DNA of 64,000 nucleotides from an uncultured Bacillota bacterium (GTDB taxonomy: Bacteria > Bacillota > Clostridia > Christensenellales > UBA1242): assembly GCA_900544595.1 (NCBI GenBank), contig UQVQ01000003.1, positions 62,001-126,000 of the forward strand. Reading direction: 5' to 3'. The translations under genes were made by a program, and so were the position numbers. Under the pieces are notes generated by a model. The model saw only the letters and a list, made by a program, of their open reading frames with translations. It did not search any database and was not told where the DNA came from. Shown one piece after another: positions 1 to 8,415 of this stretch; the stretch's first letter is position 1; each line of letters begins with the position of its first letter.

Positions 1-2
1 AT

Positions 3-239
3 CAAATTGAGAAAAAGAATAAGGAAGTTTTGCAAGTTAAAAATGTTTACGTTCTTTCTTCCTCCCCTCTTTTTAAACTTCTTCGTGAAATCAACAAATT
101 CAAATACACAATATTTTTTGTTAAGTTTAGGAACGGGAAAATCAAAATGTTAACCGAAGACCAGTTCCAAAAGATTTTTGAAACGAACACCCCTTGGCAA
201 AATCTTGAAAAAATTTTTTATGGGAAGAATACGGATTGA
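3..239 (+). CDS. C-terminal part of an unknown protein, cut by the window edge
   Basis: The reading frame is open from the first bases of the window (frame starting at base 3) and ends at a TGA at 237-239, so this is the last ~78 residues of a gene that starts further left. A TTG at position 30 could be a start, but it has no ribosome site and the frame continues upstream, so truncation is the simpler reading. The segment is basic and aromatic-rich with no recognisable motif. It ends just before the promoter of the next gene. No function can be assigned. Confidence 0.45.
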   Translation, partial: QIEKKNKEVLQVKNVYVLSSSPLFKLLREINKFKYTIFFVKFRNGKIKMLTEDQFQKIFETNTPWQNLEKIFYGKNTD

Positions 240-240
240 T

Positions 241-269
241 TTGTTTTATTAGTAAATATTTGATATAAT
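241..269 (+). promoter_or_regulatory. Sigma-A promoter placed for a leaderless transcript
   Basis: TTGTTT at 241-246, a 17 bp spacer and TATAAT at 264-269 with an extended TGA in front. Only six bases separate the -10 from the ATG at 276, so the transcript should begin at or next to the start codon. No Shine-Dalgarno sequence is present. Confidence 0.6.
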
Positions 270-275
270 CCTTAT

Positions 276-2456
276 ATGGAAATTTTAAAAGATATAAAAC
301 AAATTGAATCAAAACTTAAACAACTTTTTGGATTCGAAATTGAAATTGATGCTGATGCTTTTATCAATCGCTCGCTAACAAGCGAGGAAATTGAACATCT
401 TGCAAAAAACATAACAAAAGAGGAATTAAGCGAGGACGACATTAACTCTTTCTCCGATTTAATTTTCCAACTTAAAAACTATATGTTTGCTCTTTCAAAT
501 TTTGTTGCACTTCTTTTAACTGCAAAAAAATATGAAAGTGTTTTTCATTTTGTTAAAAAGATTTTTGTTGGGCAAATTGGTCAAATTAAATACACTTCGG
601 TTAAGGAAAGTTATTCTTTCTTGGAAAGATATTTCGACCGATTTGTTGAGATTGTTAAAAACTGCGAAATAGACAGAAATTTATATTTGCCGCTTATCAT
701 TAAAGCATTTGAAAGCGACAAAACCGAAACCCTTTTCAACTGGAAACGCCCTGCCGTTGAATTTATGCAAAACTTTTTCAATGATAATGAAGATTGGACA
801 ATTTCCTATCTTAATTCCAACAAAGAAAACAAATATAAACTTCTTGAAATCATAACCGATTTCAACACTGCGCGCGGAATTAGAATGCTTATTGACGATT
901 TTGTTTCGGATAATGCCGACGAAGAACAAAATTCCCACATTCTTAAAAAGTTTAAACGTGAAACTTTCTTAGAGCTTGATAAACGTTTATACGACAACAT
1001 TCCAGAAGAAGAAAAGGAAAAACTTGCTGGAGTTTTTGTTGCATTTGGAAGCGACAACGAAGCCCTAACCCGCTTAAACGATTTGTATGAAAAAGCAACA
1101 TCTTCATCTCTTCGTGATGCAATTGCCGAAAAACTTGAAATAATTAAAAGCCCAGAAGTTAAAACAGAAAAACAATTTGTTTACGCCGCAAGACGCAAAG
1201 TTAAAGAGCCACAAGAAAGAACTCTTGGGATTCCTTTCGACAAAATTGACCTTAAACTTGAAAGCGGCTTCCCTGCTAACAATGTCTTGAAAACATATCT
1301 AATCAACATTGTTAAGGAAGAGAACACTCTTTCAAAACTGACTAACTTAAACTACCTTTTCAATGTTTTTGAAAGGGAAGGACTTGAAAATTTCGCCGAA
1401 AAACTTTACGATGTTGTTTCAAAGAAAAACGACATTAAAGAAGCAAAATGGGCAATTCGTTTTTGCGCACTTTTTGGAAGTGAAAACTTAATTAAAGAAA
1501 TGACAAACTTCGCTTGTCAACTTTTTGGGCTTGGAAGATTTAAAGAGGCAAAGTATTTAACCGAATGTCTTGTTAATTGCGGAAAAGATGAGGTTGCCAA
1601 AGTTTTTGCGTCAAACGCAATTAAAAATTTTGACGACGAAAATTGGAAACGCGACATGCTTCAAACGCTTGCAAAGAAAGCAGAAATTAACATTTTGGAC
1701 ATTGAAGACCAACTTGCAATTGGAAAAACTTCCCCAAGCGAAATTGATTTGCAAGTTCAACGCCTTAAAACTGCGTTTCTTAACGGAAGAGAATATTCAA
1801 ACAAAAACTTTGAAAAGATTTCCAACTTTGAACCTTTCAAATCTCTTTTCAAAAAATTGATTTGGGGAGAATATAAAACTGGAAAACTTTATAATGCTTT
1901 TGTTTTGGAAGAAAACGAGGAAGGAAAGGTTCAGCGAAAATATCTTCTCAAGCTTTTGGATGAACCACAAGAAAACTTCTCAATTTCAATTCTCCACACT
2001 CTTGATATTGACGACCGCTTTGAAAAAATTATTGGTGCAATTGAAAATCCTCTTTTCCAACAATTTAAGAAAATTAAGTTTGACGTTAAAGATTATAAAG
2101 CACAAACAACGGAAATAAGTAACTTTAACGGAATGTTTGTTGATGCGAAAAAGTTTGTTGAAAAAATTCAAACCTACGATTTTGTTATAAATCGAAATGA
2201 AGGAGAAATAACTTTCAGTTCGCTTATTAACATCAACGAAGGATTAAAACTTTCTTGCGTTGTTGAATTTAACAAGCCAATCAATTTATCAAGTGTGTAT
2301 TGCAATCTTGGAAACATCTATTTCTTCAAATTAACCGATCTTCTTCGCGACGGCGAAAAACATATCTACTCCAAAAACAATGCCCTTTCGGTTATGTCGC
2401 TTCCTCCAAGATATTTCGATTTGTGTATGACCGCGGTTGTTAGTTCGTTGCAATAA
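276..2456 (+). CDS. Large unrecognised helical protein (726 aa)
   Basis: I do not recognise a family. The 726-residue product is rich in Lys, Glu, Asn and Phe and lacks signal peptide, membrane segments and obvious catalytic motifs. Most of it reads as regularly spaced amphipathic helices, compatible with a HEAT/TPR-like solenoid. The last ~150 residues look more strand-rich. The ATG at 276 is chosen because a TATAAT box ends six bases upstream, predicting a leaderless mRNA. It lies 52 bases before cysS in the same direction, but cysS has its own ribosome site, so any functional link is uncertain. Codon use matches neighbouring core genes. Confidence 0.7.
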   Translation: MEILKDIKQIESKLKQLFGFEIEIDADAFINRSLTSEEIEHLAKNITKEELSEDDINSFSDLIFQLKNYMFALSNFVALLLTAKKYESVFHFVKKIFVGQIGQIKYTSVKESYSFLERYFDRFVEIVKNCEIDRNLYLPLIIKAFESDKTETLFNWKRPAVEFMQNFFNDNEDWTISYLNSNKENKYKLLEIITDFNTARGIRMLIDDFVSDNADEEQNSHILKKFKRETFLELDKRLYDNIPEEEKEKLAGVFVAFGSDNEALTRLNDLYEKATSSSLRDAIAEKLEIIKSPEVKTEKQFVYAARRKVKEPQERTLGIPFDKIDLKLESGFPANNVLKTYLINIVKEENTLSKLTNLNYLFNVFEREGLENFAEKLYDVVSKKNDIKEAKWAIRFCALFGSENLIKEMTNFACQLFGLGRFKEAKYLTECLVNCGKDEVAKVFASNAIKNFDDENWKRDMLQTLAKKAEINILDIEDQLAIGKTSPSEIDLQVQRLKTAFLNGREYSNKNFEKISNFEPFKSLFKKLIWGEYKTGKLYNAFVLEENEEGKVQRKYLLKLLDEPQENFSISILHTLDIDDRFEKIIGAIENPLFQQFKKIKFDVKDYKAQTTEISNFNGMFVDAKKFVEKIQTYDFVINRNEGEITFSSLININEGLKLSCVVEFNKPINLSSVYCNLGNIYFFKLTDLLRDGEKHIYSKNNALSVMSLPPRYFDLCMTAVVSSLQ

Positions 2457-2508
2457 CACCCGCACCAGCAAAAATTAAATCGAATATATATTAACTTAAG
2501 GAGCTAAA

Positions 2509-3876
2509 ATGAAAGTTTATAATTCATTAACACGAAAAAAAGAAGAACTTGTTGTTGAAAACAACACAGTTAAGATGTATACTTGCGGCCCAACCGTCTA
2601 TTATTTCCCACATATTGGCAATATGCGTGCCTATCTTTTCATGGATTTTCTGCGCAAAAGTTTGAAATATTGCGGCTACAAAATTAACGGCGTTATGAAC
2701 CTTACAGATGTTGGACACCTTGTTTCCGATTCGGACGAAGGCGACGACAAAATGGAACTTGCAGCAAAACGCGAAAACAAAGACCCATATGAAATTGCAA
2801 AGTTCTACACAAATTGTTTTATGAAAGACGTTTCGCGTCTTAACATTGAAATTCCAGAGCACATTGCAAAAGCAACCGAGCATATTCAAGAAATGATTGA
2901 TTTCATTAAACGCCTTGAAGCAAAGGGTTACACCTATATTATTGATGACGGGGTCTATTTTGATGTCCAAAAATTTAAAAAATATGGTGCTCTTTCTGGG
3001 AAAGACCTTTCAACTGTTGGGGTTAACAGAATTGACGAAAACGAACAAAAGCACCACCCTTTCGATTTCGCGCTTTGGAAATTTGTTCCAGCGGAACATA
3101 TTATGAAATGGAACAGCCCTTGGGGAGTTGGCTGCCCTGGTTGGCACATTGAATGCTCGGCAATGGGCGAAAAATATCTTGGAAACTCAATCGACATCCA
3201 CACCGGCGGGATTGACCATAAGCAAATTCATCATGAAAACGAAATTGCACAAAATGACGCAAAAGAAGGAAAACAAGTTGTTAAAAATTGGATGCATGTT
3301 GAATTCCTTCAAGTTGACGGCGGGAAAATGGGCAAAAGTCTTGGAAACTTATACACTCTCGACCAACTTATTGAAAAAGGATACTCTCCTCTTGATTTCA
3401 GATATCTCAATCTTTTAACGCACTATCGCAAAAGCCTTAATTTCACTTTTGAAGGATTAACAGCAGCAAAGCAAGCGTTGAAATCGCTTAAACAACTTGC
3501 AATTGAACACAAAAACGGAACGGCGCAAGTTTCAAAAGATAAACTTGACGCATATGAAAAAGAATTCCGTGATGCTCTTTCCGACGACATTAACCTTCCT
3601 CTTGCAGTTGGGGTTGTTTGGAAAATGCTTAAAAATGAACCAAAAAGCAAAGATGTTTACAACCTTCTTATGAAATTCGACACAGTTTTAAGTCTTGACC
3701 TTGGGAAGGAAGACGAAGTTGAAATTCCAGAAGAAATTAAAAATCTTGCAAACGAAAGAGTTCAAGCAAGAGCCGAAAAGAATTGGGCTAAATCCGATGA
3801 ACTTCGCGATTTGATTAAATCGAAAGGATATTTAATTAAAGACACAAAAGACGGATATGAAATTAGCAAAATTTAG
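2509..3876 (+). CDS. cysS: Cysteinyl-tRNA synthetase
   Basis: Class I aminoacyl-tRNA synthetase that charges tRNA-Cys with cysteine in the cytoplasm. The 455 aa length is typical. The HIGH signature appears as HIGN at residues 35-38, following the zinc-ligand Cys of TCGPTVYY. The second signature is KMGKSLGN at 273-277, a KMSKS variant with Gly at the third position. GWHIECSAM and the HHENEIAQ zinc/cysteine-binding segment lie between them, and a helical anticodon-binding tail follows. An AAGGAG site precedes the ATG. The next gene starts 25 bases downstream in the same direction. Confidence 0.97.
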   Translation: MKVYNSLTRKKEELVVENNTVKMYTCGPTVYYFPHIGNMRAYLFMDFLRKSLKYCGYKINGVMNLTDVGHLVSDSDEGDDKMELAAKRENKDPYEIAKFYTNCFMKDVSRLNIEIPEHIAKATEHIQEMIDFIKRLEAKGYTYIIDDGVYFDVQKFKKYGALSGKDLSTVGVNRIDENEQKHHPFDFALWKFVPAEHIMKWNSPWGVGCPGWHIECSAMGEKYLGNSIDIHTGGIDHKQIHHENEIAQNDAKEGKQVVKNWMHVEFLQVDGGKMGKSLGNLYTLDQLIEKGYSPLDFRYLNLLTHYRKSLNFTFEGLTAAKQALKSLKQLAIEHKNGTAQVSKDKLDAYEKEFRDALSDDINLPLAVGVVWKMLKNEPKSKDVYNLLMKFDTVLSLDLGKEDEVEIPEEIKNLANERVQARAEKNWAKSDELRDLIKSKGYLIKDTKDGYEISKI

Positions 3877-3901
3877 TCATAACAAAGGAAATTTTTAAAC
3901 T

Positions 3902-5164
3902 TTGAACAAAAAAACGGAAGATAAAACAAAGAAAGCAAAAAGCGCCTTAATAACAAGAACAATCATTTTCGCATTGATTGTTCTTGCTCTTTGTTCAACG
4001 TTTTTCTTTAAGGAAAAGGTTGAAAATCTTGTTAACTACAACTTAAACAAAAATGCTCTTTCAACCGAAATTGATGAAAATGGGCTTAAAGCACATTTCA
4101 TTGATGTTGGGCAAGGTTCTGCCGCCTTAATCCAGTTTCCAACCGGCGAAACTATGATTGTTGATTGCGGCCACTATAAATCTTCAAGCCTTGATAAATT
4201 TAAAGACTATTTATGTAAATTTAATTTTAAAAAAGAAAACAACGAACAAGTTATCGACTATCTTGTTTTAACTCATCCCGACGCCGATCATATTGGCGGT
4301 GCAACATATGTTTTTGAAAACTATTTGGTTAAAAATTGTTATCTTCCTCAAATCTATTACTATAACACCGAATCTCCGGAGGACATTCCTTGGGCAATTC
4401 CGCCCTCTGCTCCAACTTGCAGCGACGAAACCTATCGCAAAGTTATAACAAGTTTAGACAACGAAGTTTCTTCTTTTGGTTGCCAAAAAGTTTACGCAAA
4501 CGAACATATTCGAATTCGCTCTTCATCATATAACGAAGAGAGCGCAAATTCGTCAAACGAAATGTGGGCTGTCAATTTTTTCGCGCCAATAACAGGAAAA
4601 CAATACATTTCAAAAGGAGAAGCGATAACAAACGAATATTCTCCAATCATCATTGTTGAATACATGGGACGAAAAATTATGCTTACGGGCGACGGAAGCA
4701 AAAAGCTTGAAACAGATTTTATTTCAAAGGCGCAAGAAAACGGCTATGCAGGTTTTTCGGAAACATATTTTGATGTTGACATTTTGCAAATTGCACATCA
4801 CGGAAGCAAATATTCTTCTTCCGAAAATTTTCTTAACCTTGTTAAGCCAGAATATGCAATAATTTCCGTTGGTAAAAACAGTTATGGTCATCCTTCGCAA
4901 GAGGCAATTGACCGATTAAACAATGCTGGGGTCACCACCAATTCAATCTATCGAACAGACAACAACGGCAACATTCTTGTTGGTGTTTCAACTGTTGGAA
5001 AACTTTCTCTTGTTGCAAATCATGTTCAATACACAACATATAAATTGGAACTTTGGCAAATTGTTTTAATTGGCGTTGGCGCAAGCGCAATAATTATCTA
5101 CTCCCCATATTTAATTAAATTTTTTAACGTTAAGAAAAAGGGAGGGAAAAAGGCTAAAAAATAA
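3902..5164 (+). CDS. ComEC/Rec2-type metallo-beta-lactamase domain protein, membrane anchored
   Basis: 420 aa. An N-terminal transmembrane helix (about residues 18-38) is followed by a metallo-beta-lactamase domain carrying IDVGQGSAALI, VDCG, the metal motif THPDADHIGG, and a downstream AHHGSKYSS histidine pair. A second hydrophobic segment near residues 378-400 and a very basic tail end the protein. This is the extracytoplasmic hydrolase part of ComEC without the ComEC channel domain, as in stand-alone ComEC-like proteins that may act as nucleases or phosphodiesterases. The start is TTG, supported by AAAGGA about 12 bases upstream; no ATG fits. The substrate is unknown. Confidence 0.85.
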   Translation: MNKKTEDKTKKAKSALITRTIIFALIVLALCSTFFFKEKVENLVNYNLNKNALSTEIDENGLKAHFIDVGQGSAALIQFPTGETMIVDCGHYKSSSLDKFKDYLCKFNFKKENNEQVIDYLVLTHPDADHIGGATYVFENYLVKNCYLPQIYYYNTESPEDIPWAIPPSAPTCSDETYRKVITSLDNEVSSFGCQKVYANEHIRIRSSSYNEESANSSNEMWAVNFFAPITGKQYISKGEAITNEYSPIIIVEYMGRKIMLTGDGSKKLETDFISKAQENGYAGFSETYFDVDILQIAHHGSKYSSSENFLNLVKPEYAIISVGKNSYGHPSQEAIDRLNNAGVTTNSIYRTDNNGNILVGVSTVGKLSLVANHVQYTTYKLELWQIVLIGVGASAIIIYSPYLIKFFNVKKKGGKKAKK

Positions 5165-5193
5165 TTTTAGCCAGATTTTGCAATAATATAGAA

Positions 5194-5739
5194 ATGAAAT
5201 TTGAAATTGAGATAATTAAAACACTTCAAAGCGCATCAACTCCATTTTGGGATTGGTTTTTTAAATTTATTTCCCAACTTGGAAACTATTTTGGTTTTGC
5301 AATTGCCTTTGTTGTAATATTCTTTTTGGCAAGCAAAAAATATGCGGTCTATTTTTCTGCAACCTATCTAATTTCTCTTTTAACAAATTGGATTTTGAAA
5401 GCAATAATTGCGCGCCCAAGACCATATATTGCCTGCGGCGAAATTAAAAATGTTTTCCCTGGAGGCGGAGATTCAATGCCAAGCGGCCACACTTTAAGCG
5501 CAACAATAATATCTTGTTTTTGCTTATATCTAATTTGGACAAAATCGAAAAAACTTTGGGTTAAAATTATTTCAACACTTTTGTTTACAATTTTTGTTGG
5601 ATTTGTTATAGTTTCAAGAATGTATCTTGGGCAACACTATCTTTCCGACACTCTTGTTGCAGTTGCAATTGGACTTATTTTTTCAACAATTGGAATTTTA
5701 ATGTATCGAAAAAACGAAAAAGGAGGCAAAACATATTGA
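5194..5739 (+). CDS. PAP2-family membrane phosphatase
   Basis: 181 aa integral membrane protein with about five hydrophobic segments and the three-part PAP2 signature: KAIIARPRP, then PSGHT, then SRMYLGQHYLSD. Family members dephosphorylate lipid phosphates such as phosphatidylglycerol phosphate or undecaprenyl pyrophosphate at the membrane; which substrate applies here cannot be read. The ATG has no ribosome site. A TGC-AATAAT box ends six bases upstream, a weaker version of the leaderless arrangement seen elsewhere in the window. The stop overlaps the TTG start of tsaE, so the two are translationally coupled. Confidence 0.9.
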   Translation: MKFEIEIIKTLQSASTPFWDWFFKFISQLGNYFGFAIAFVVIFFLASKKYAVYFSATYLISLLTNWILKAIIARPRPYIACGEIKNVFPGGGDSMPSGHTLSATIISCFCLYLIWTKSKKLWVKIISTLLFTIFVGFVIVSRMYLGQHYLSDTLVAVAIGLIFSTIGILMYRKNEKGGKTY

Positions 5740-6149
5740 TAACATCAAGCGCAAATGAAACAATGGATTTTGCATACGAACTTGCAAAAAAAATTAAAGC
5801 ACCAAAGATTATTGTTCTTTCGGGCGATCTTGGTGCCGGCAAAACAACTTTCACGAAAGGTTTTGCAAAAGGACTTGGAATTAACGAAATTATAACAAGC
5901 CCAACTTTCACTCTTCTTAATGAATATGAGGGCAAGGAAAAAATGTATCACTTCGATATGTATCGCCTTTCGTCGAAAGAAGAAGCCTATGAACTTGGTT
6001 TTGAAGACTATTTCAATAAAAACGACGGCATCGTTTTGGTTGAATGGGCAGAAAATGTTAAAGGACTTTTTTCTCCCCCATACACAAAAATTACATTAAA
6101 CAAAATTTCAAACACAAAAAGAGAAATTAAAGTTGAGGAAATAGTATGA
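5736..6149 (+). CDS. tsaE: tRNA threonylcarbamoyladenosine biosynthesis ATPase TsaE
   Basis: 137 aa P-loop protein of the t6A37 tRNA modification complex (with TsaB, TsaD and TsaC). The Walker A is GDLGAGKTTFTKG near residues 30-42, followed by the family segments ITSPTFTLLNEY, YHFDMYRL and VLVEWAEN. The start is a TTG that overlaps the stop of the PAP2 gene, with GGAGG just upstream. The 3' end overlaps tsaB by four bases (ATGA), so tsaE and tsaB form a coupled pair. tsaD is not in the window. Confidence 0.93.
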   Translation: MITSSANETMDFAYELAKKIKAPKIIVLSGDLGAGKTTFTKGFAKGLGINEIITSPTFTLLNEYEGKEKMYHFDMYRLSSKEEAYELGFEDYFNKNDGIVLVEWAENVKGLFSPPYTKITLNKISNTKREIKVEEIV

Positions 6150-6769
6150 ATATTTTATGTTTAAACACCGCCTTTGCCGAAGCGCACATTACCCTTTCAT
6201 ATAACGGAAAAAACTTTTATAAAACAATTGACGCAAACTCTAAACACTCCGAGAATCTGCTTGTTCAAATTGAAAAAATCTTTGCACAAGCAGGAGCAAA
6301 AAACACAAGCGAATTCTTAAACGAACTTGACGCGCTTGCCGTTGTTATTGGCCCTGGTTCGTTCACTGGTCTTCGAATTTCAATTGCAACAGCAAAAGCA
6401 ATTCTTTCTGTTTGTGAAAAAATTAAACCAATTGCAATCGATTCTTTAACTCTTATTGCTCATGAAAGCAAAAAAGAAGATAAAACACCAATTCTAGACG
6501 CTTTAAGCGGGCTCTATTTCGTTTCAAGTTTTAAAGCAAATAAAGAAGTTGAAAAGCCAAAAATGGTTAGCACAAACGAAATCAGCAGCCTTAAAAATCT
6601 TGTTTCAATTGAGAATCTTCCTTTTGAAACAGAGATTGTTGCACTTTCCCCAGCTTCGCTTCTTGAGGTTGCAACAAAAAAAGCAGAAGAAGGAAAATTC
6701 ACAACCGAAAAAGAACTTGTTCCGCTTTACATTCGTCCAAGTCAAGCCGAAGCAAACCTTAAAAATTAA
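6146..6769 (+). CDS. tsaB: tRNA threonylcarbamoyladenosine biosynthesis protein TsaB
   Basis: 207 aa ASKHA-fold scaffold that dimerises with TsaD for synthesis of t6A at position 37 of ANN-decoding tRNAs. The N-terminus ILCLNTAFAEAHITL matches the family's LaIDTS phosphate-binding strand, and the hallmark VIGPGSFTGLRI occurs near residue 70. A short C-terminal half is normal for TsaB. It starts inside the tsaE stop codon. The usual third neighbour, rimI, appears to be present but convergent (6792-7214) instead of downstream on the same strand. Confidence 0.92.
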   Translation: MNILCLNTAFAEAHITLSYNGKNFYKTIDANSKHSENLLVQIEKIFAQAGAKNTSEFLNELDALAVVIGPGSFTGLRISIATAKAILSVCEKIKPIAIDSLTLIAHESKKEDKTPILDALSGLYFVSSFKANKEVEKPKMVSTNEISSLKNLVSIENLPFETEIVALSPASLLEVATKKAEEGKFTTEKELVPLYIRPSQAEANLKN

Positions 6770-6796
6770 AAAACATGGTAAACCCATGTTTTTATA
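6769..6796. terminator. Bidirectional terminator between tsaB and the acetyltransferase gene
   Basis: AAAAACATGG and CCATGTTTTT form a 10 bp stem around a five-base loop. T-runs leave the hairpin on both strands, so it can end both convergent genes. The hairpin slightly overlaps both stop regions. Confidence 0.75.
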
Positions 6797-7214
6797 TTTT
6801 CTTTTCAAAAATGAAAGCGTTTTCGCCGTTCGAATAATATTTTTTCCGTGTGTAAATATTTTTATAGTTGTTTTTTTGATAAAGTCCAATCGCCTTAAAA
6901 TTGCTTTCTCGAACTTCAAGCCAAATTTTGTCTATGCATTGTTTTTTTGCAAGTTTTTCAAGTTTCTCAAGCAATTTCGTTGCAATTCCTCTCCCTCTTT
7001 GCTCTTCTTTAACACCAATAAGAAGAAGATTATAACTGTCGATTAGGTTGGAAGCAATTAAAAAGGCAACAACTTCTCCGTTTTCTTCTGCCTTTAAAAT
7101 TATATTTTTCGACTTAAATGCCCCTTCAATTCCCTCTTTTGTCCAGTCAAAATTTAAAGCCGAAAGTTCAAAAATTTTTTCAATGTCGTCTTTTGTTGCG
7201 AATTTTATTTTCAT
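6792..7214 (-). CDS. GNAT-family N-acetyltransferase, RimI-like
   Basis: 140 aa GCN5-related acetyltransferase. The acetyl-CoA loop is EEQRGRGIATKLLEKLE and the C-terminal strand pattern SNFKAIGLYQKNNYKN is typical of RimI, which acetylates the N-terminus of ribosomal protein S18. Position beside tsaB also favours RimI, though the convergent orientation is unusual. The ATG at 7214 is preferred to one nine codons upstream because it begins MKIKFATKDD and because a TATAAT ends exactly six bases before it, predicting a leaderless transcript. Confidence 0.85.
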   Translation of the reverse strand: MKIKFATKDDIEKIFELSALNFDWTKEGIEGAFKSKNIILKAEENGEVVAFLIASNLIDSYNLLLIGVKEEQRGRGIATKLLEKLEKLAKKQCIDKIWLEVRESNFKAIGLYQKNNYKNIYTRKKYYSNGENAFIFEKKI

Positions 7215-7220
7215 AATTGC

Positions 7221-7250
7221 ATTATAACTAATTTCAATCAAAAGACAAAA
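7221..7250 (-). promoter_or_regulatory. Promoter of the RimI-like gene, leaderless spacing
   Basis: On the minus strand, TTTTGT (7245-7250), an 18 bp spacer and TATAAT (7221-7226). Six bases separate the -10 from the ATG at 7214. Confidence 0.55.
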
Positions 7251-7417
7251 CTAATTAAATAAGCATATACATTTAATGTTTTAGGTTTAACTTGAAAATT
7301 TTGTAATTTTACTAAAATTTTACCGATAATTCAAATATGTTGCAAAAAAAACAAAAATTTCTCTTGCAATTTATTCGATTTCATATTAAACTAGGAATGA
7401 AAAAGGAAGCTATAAAG

Positions 7418-7654
7418 ATGAATAATAAATTTTCAAAAAATAAATTTGTTGCAAACATTAGCAATAAAAAAGAAATCAAAACAAAAGAAGAACTTATTGA
7501 AAAAGTTTGTGAGTTTGGCGGGAACGACCCAGAAGCCCCAGAAGTTAAGGAAATTTTTGGAAGAATGTCGAAACGCGAACTTAATGCAATGATTCAAGAA
7601 TACGAGAAAAATGTTAAGACACCAAAGTGCCTTGAAACGTTCCATGAAATGTAA
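7418..7654 (+). CDS. Small unrecognised protein (78 aa)
   Basis: 78 residues, hydrophilic and charged, with a helical C-terminal half (MSKRELNAMIQEYEKN). No domain is recognised. Of three in-frame ATGs (7337, 7397, 7418), the last is chosen because AAGGAAG sits 8-14 bases upstream of it. It stands alone between the acetyltransferase and greA, with AT-rich sequence on both sides. The coding bias (many GTT, CTT, GCA codons) is like that of core genes, which supports it being real. Confidence 0.6.
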   Translation: MNNKFSKNKFVANISNKKEIKTKEELIEKVCEFGGNDPEAPEVKEIFGRMSKRELNAMIQEYEKNVKTPKCLETFHEM

Positions 7655-7712
7655 TAATTTTTGAATTGCAGAATAAAAATATATTTATGATAGATAATAA
7701 TAAAAAAAATAG

Positions 7713-7741
7713 TTGACTTGTTTGTTTGATTGTTGTATTAT
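7713..7741 (+). promoter_or_regulatory. Strong sigma-A promoter of greA
   Basis: TTGACT at 7713-7718, a 17 bp spacer and TATTAT at 7736-7741. The predicted 5' leader is about 58 bases and ends in an AGGAGG ribosome site at 7795-7800. Confidence 0.85.
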
Positions 7742-7805
7742 CTATCTGCTTTTGGAAGAACATTGAACTGTCAATGTGTCTTCTTTTTATTAACAGGAGG
7801 ACTGA

Positions 7806-8276
7806 ATGGAAAAAACATTTTTAACACCAGAAGGAAAAAAACAACTTGAAGACAGACTTGTTGAACTTAAAACAGTTAGAAGGCCAGAAGTAACAAAGAA
7901 AATTGGAATTGCAAGAGAGTTTGGCGACCTTTCCGAAAACGCAGAATATGACGCAGCAAAAGACGAACAAGGGCAAATTGAAGCAGAAATTGCTGAAATT
8001 GAAGTTAAACTTCGCAACTGCGAAATCATAAATAAGAAAGATATTTCAACAAGCAGTGTTTCCGTTGGTTGCACTGTTAGGTTATATGATGAAGCATTCG
8101 ACGAAGAAGTTGAATATCAAATTATTGGCTCAACAGAAAGCGACCCTCTCAAAGGATTGATTTCAAACGAAAGCCCAGTTGGGAAAGCGCTTCTTGGAAA
8201 GAAAAAAGGCGATGTTGTTGCTGTTGCAACCCCAGGCGGCGAAATTGAATATAAAATTCTTTCAATTAAAGCTTAA
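7806..8276 (+). CDS. greA: Transcription elongation factor GreA
   Basis: 156 aa, the usual GreA length. The N-terminal coiled coil carries the acidic tip LSENAEYDAAKDEQ, which enters the RNA polymerase secondary channel to stimulate cleavage of backtracked RNA. An FKBP-like C-terminal domain contains SPVGKALLGKKKGDVV. It has its own strong promoter and AGGAGG site and is followed by a clear terminator, so it is a single-gene unit. Confidence 0.97.
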   Translation: MEKTFLTPEGKKQLEDRLVELKTVRRPEVTKKIGIAREFGDLSENAEYDAAKDEQGQIEAEIAEIEVKLRNCEIINKKDISTSSVSVGCTVRLYDEAFDEEVEYQIIGSTESDPLKGLISNESPVGKALLGKKKGDVVAVATPGGEIEYKILSIKA

Positions 8277-8292
8277 CCTTAAAAAAAACTTA

Positions 8293-8323
8293 AAACTCCA
8301 CGGATTTTTGCGTGGAGTTTTTT
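8293..8323 (+). terminator. Rho-independent terminator of greA
   Basis: A 10 bp perfect stem, AAACTCCACG with CGTGGAGTTT, an 8 nt loop, then a T-run. Confidence 0.9.
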
Positions 8324-8380
8324 CTTTCATATCATATTTTGCCGAAGTCATTTATAATATGTTCACATTTTTGAACCAAC

Positions 8381-8410
8381 AAAAAAGAACCTTTGTTTAG
8401 GTTCTTTTTT
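8381..8410. terminator. Terminator of the VirB4-like gene, bidirectional
   Basis: A 12 bp stem, AAAAAAGAACCT with AGGTTCTTTTTT, around a six-base loop, just after the stop of the minus-strand ATPase gene. The symmetric A/T flanks let it work on both strands as a second stop for greA. Confidence 0.85.
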
Positions 8411-8415
8411 AACTC

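Noticed and set aside
2527..2970. Long antisense frame across cysS (147 codons)
   Set aside because: It is the reverse reading of a strongly coding gene with no ribosome site; many similar frames over real genes were dropped for the same reason.
3902..5164. Complete ComEC DNA-uptake channel
   Set aside because: Only the metallo-beta-lactamase part with two anchors is present; the multi-helix competence domain is missing.
6549..7046. 165-codon plus-strand frame over tsaB and the acetyltransferase
   Set aside because: It overlaps two well-identified genes and a terminator and has a Phe/Lys/Asn-biased shadow composition.
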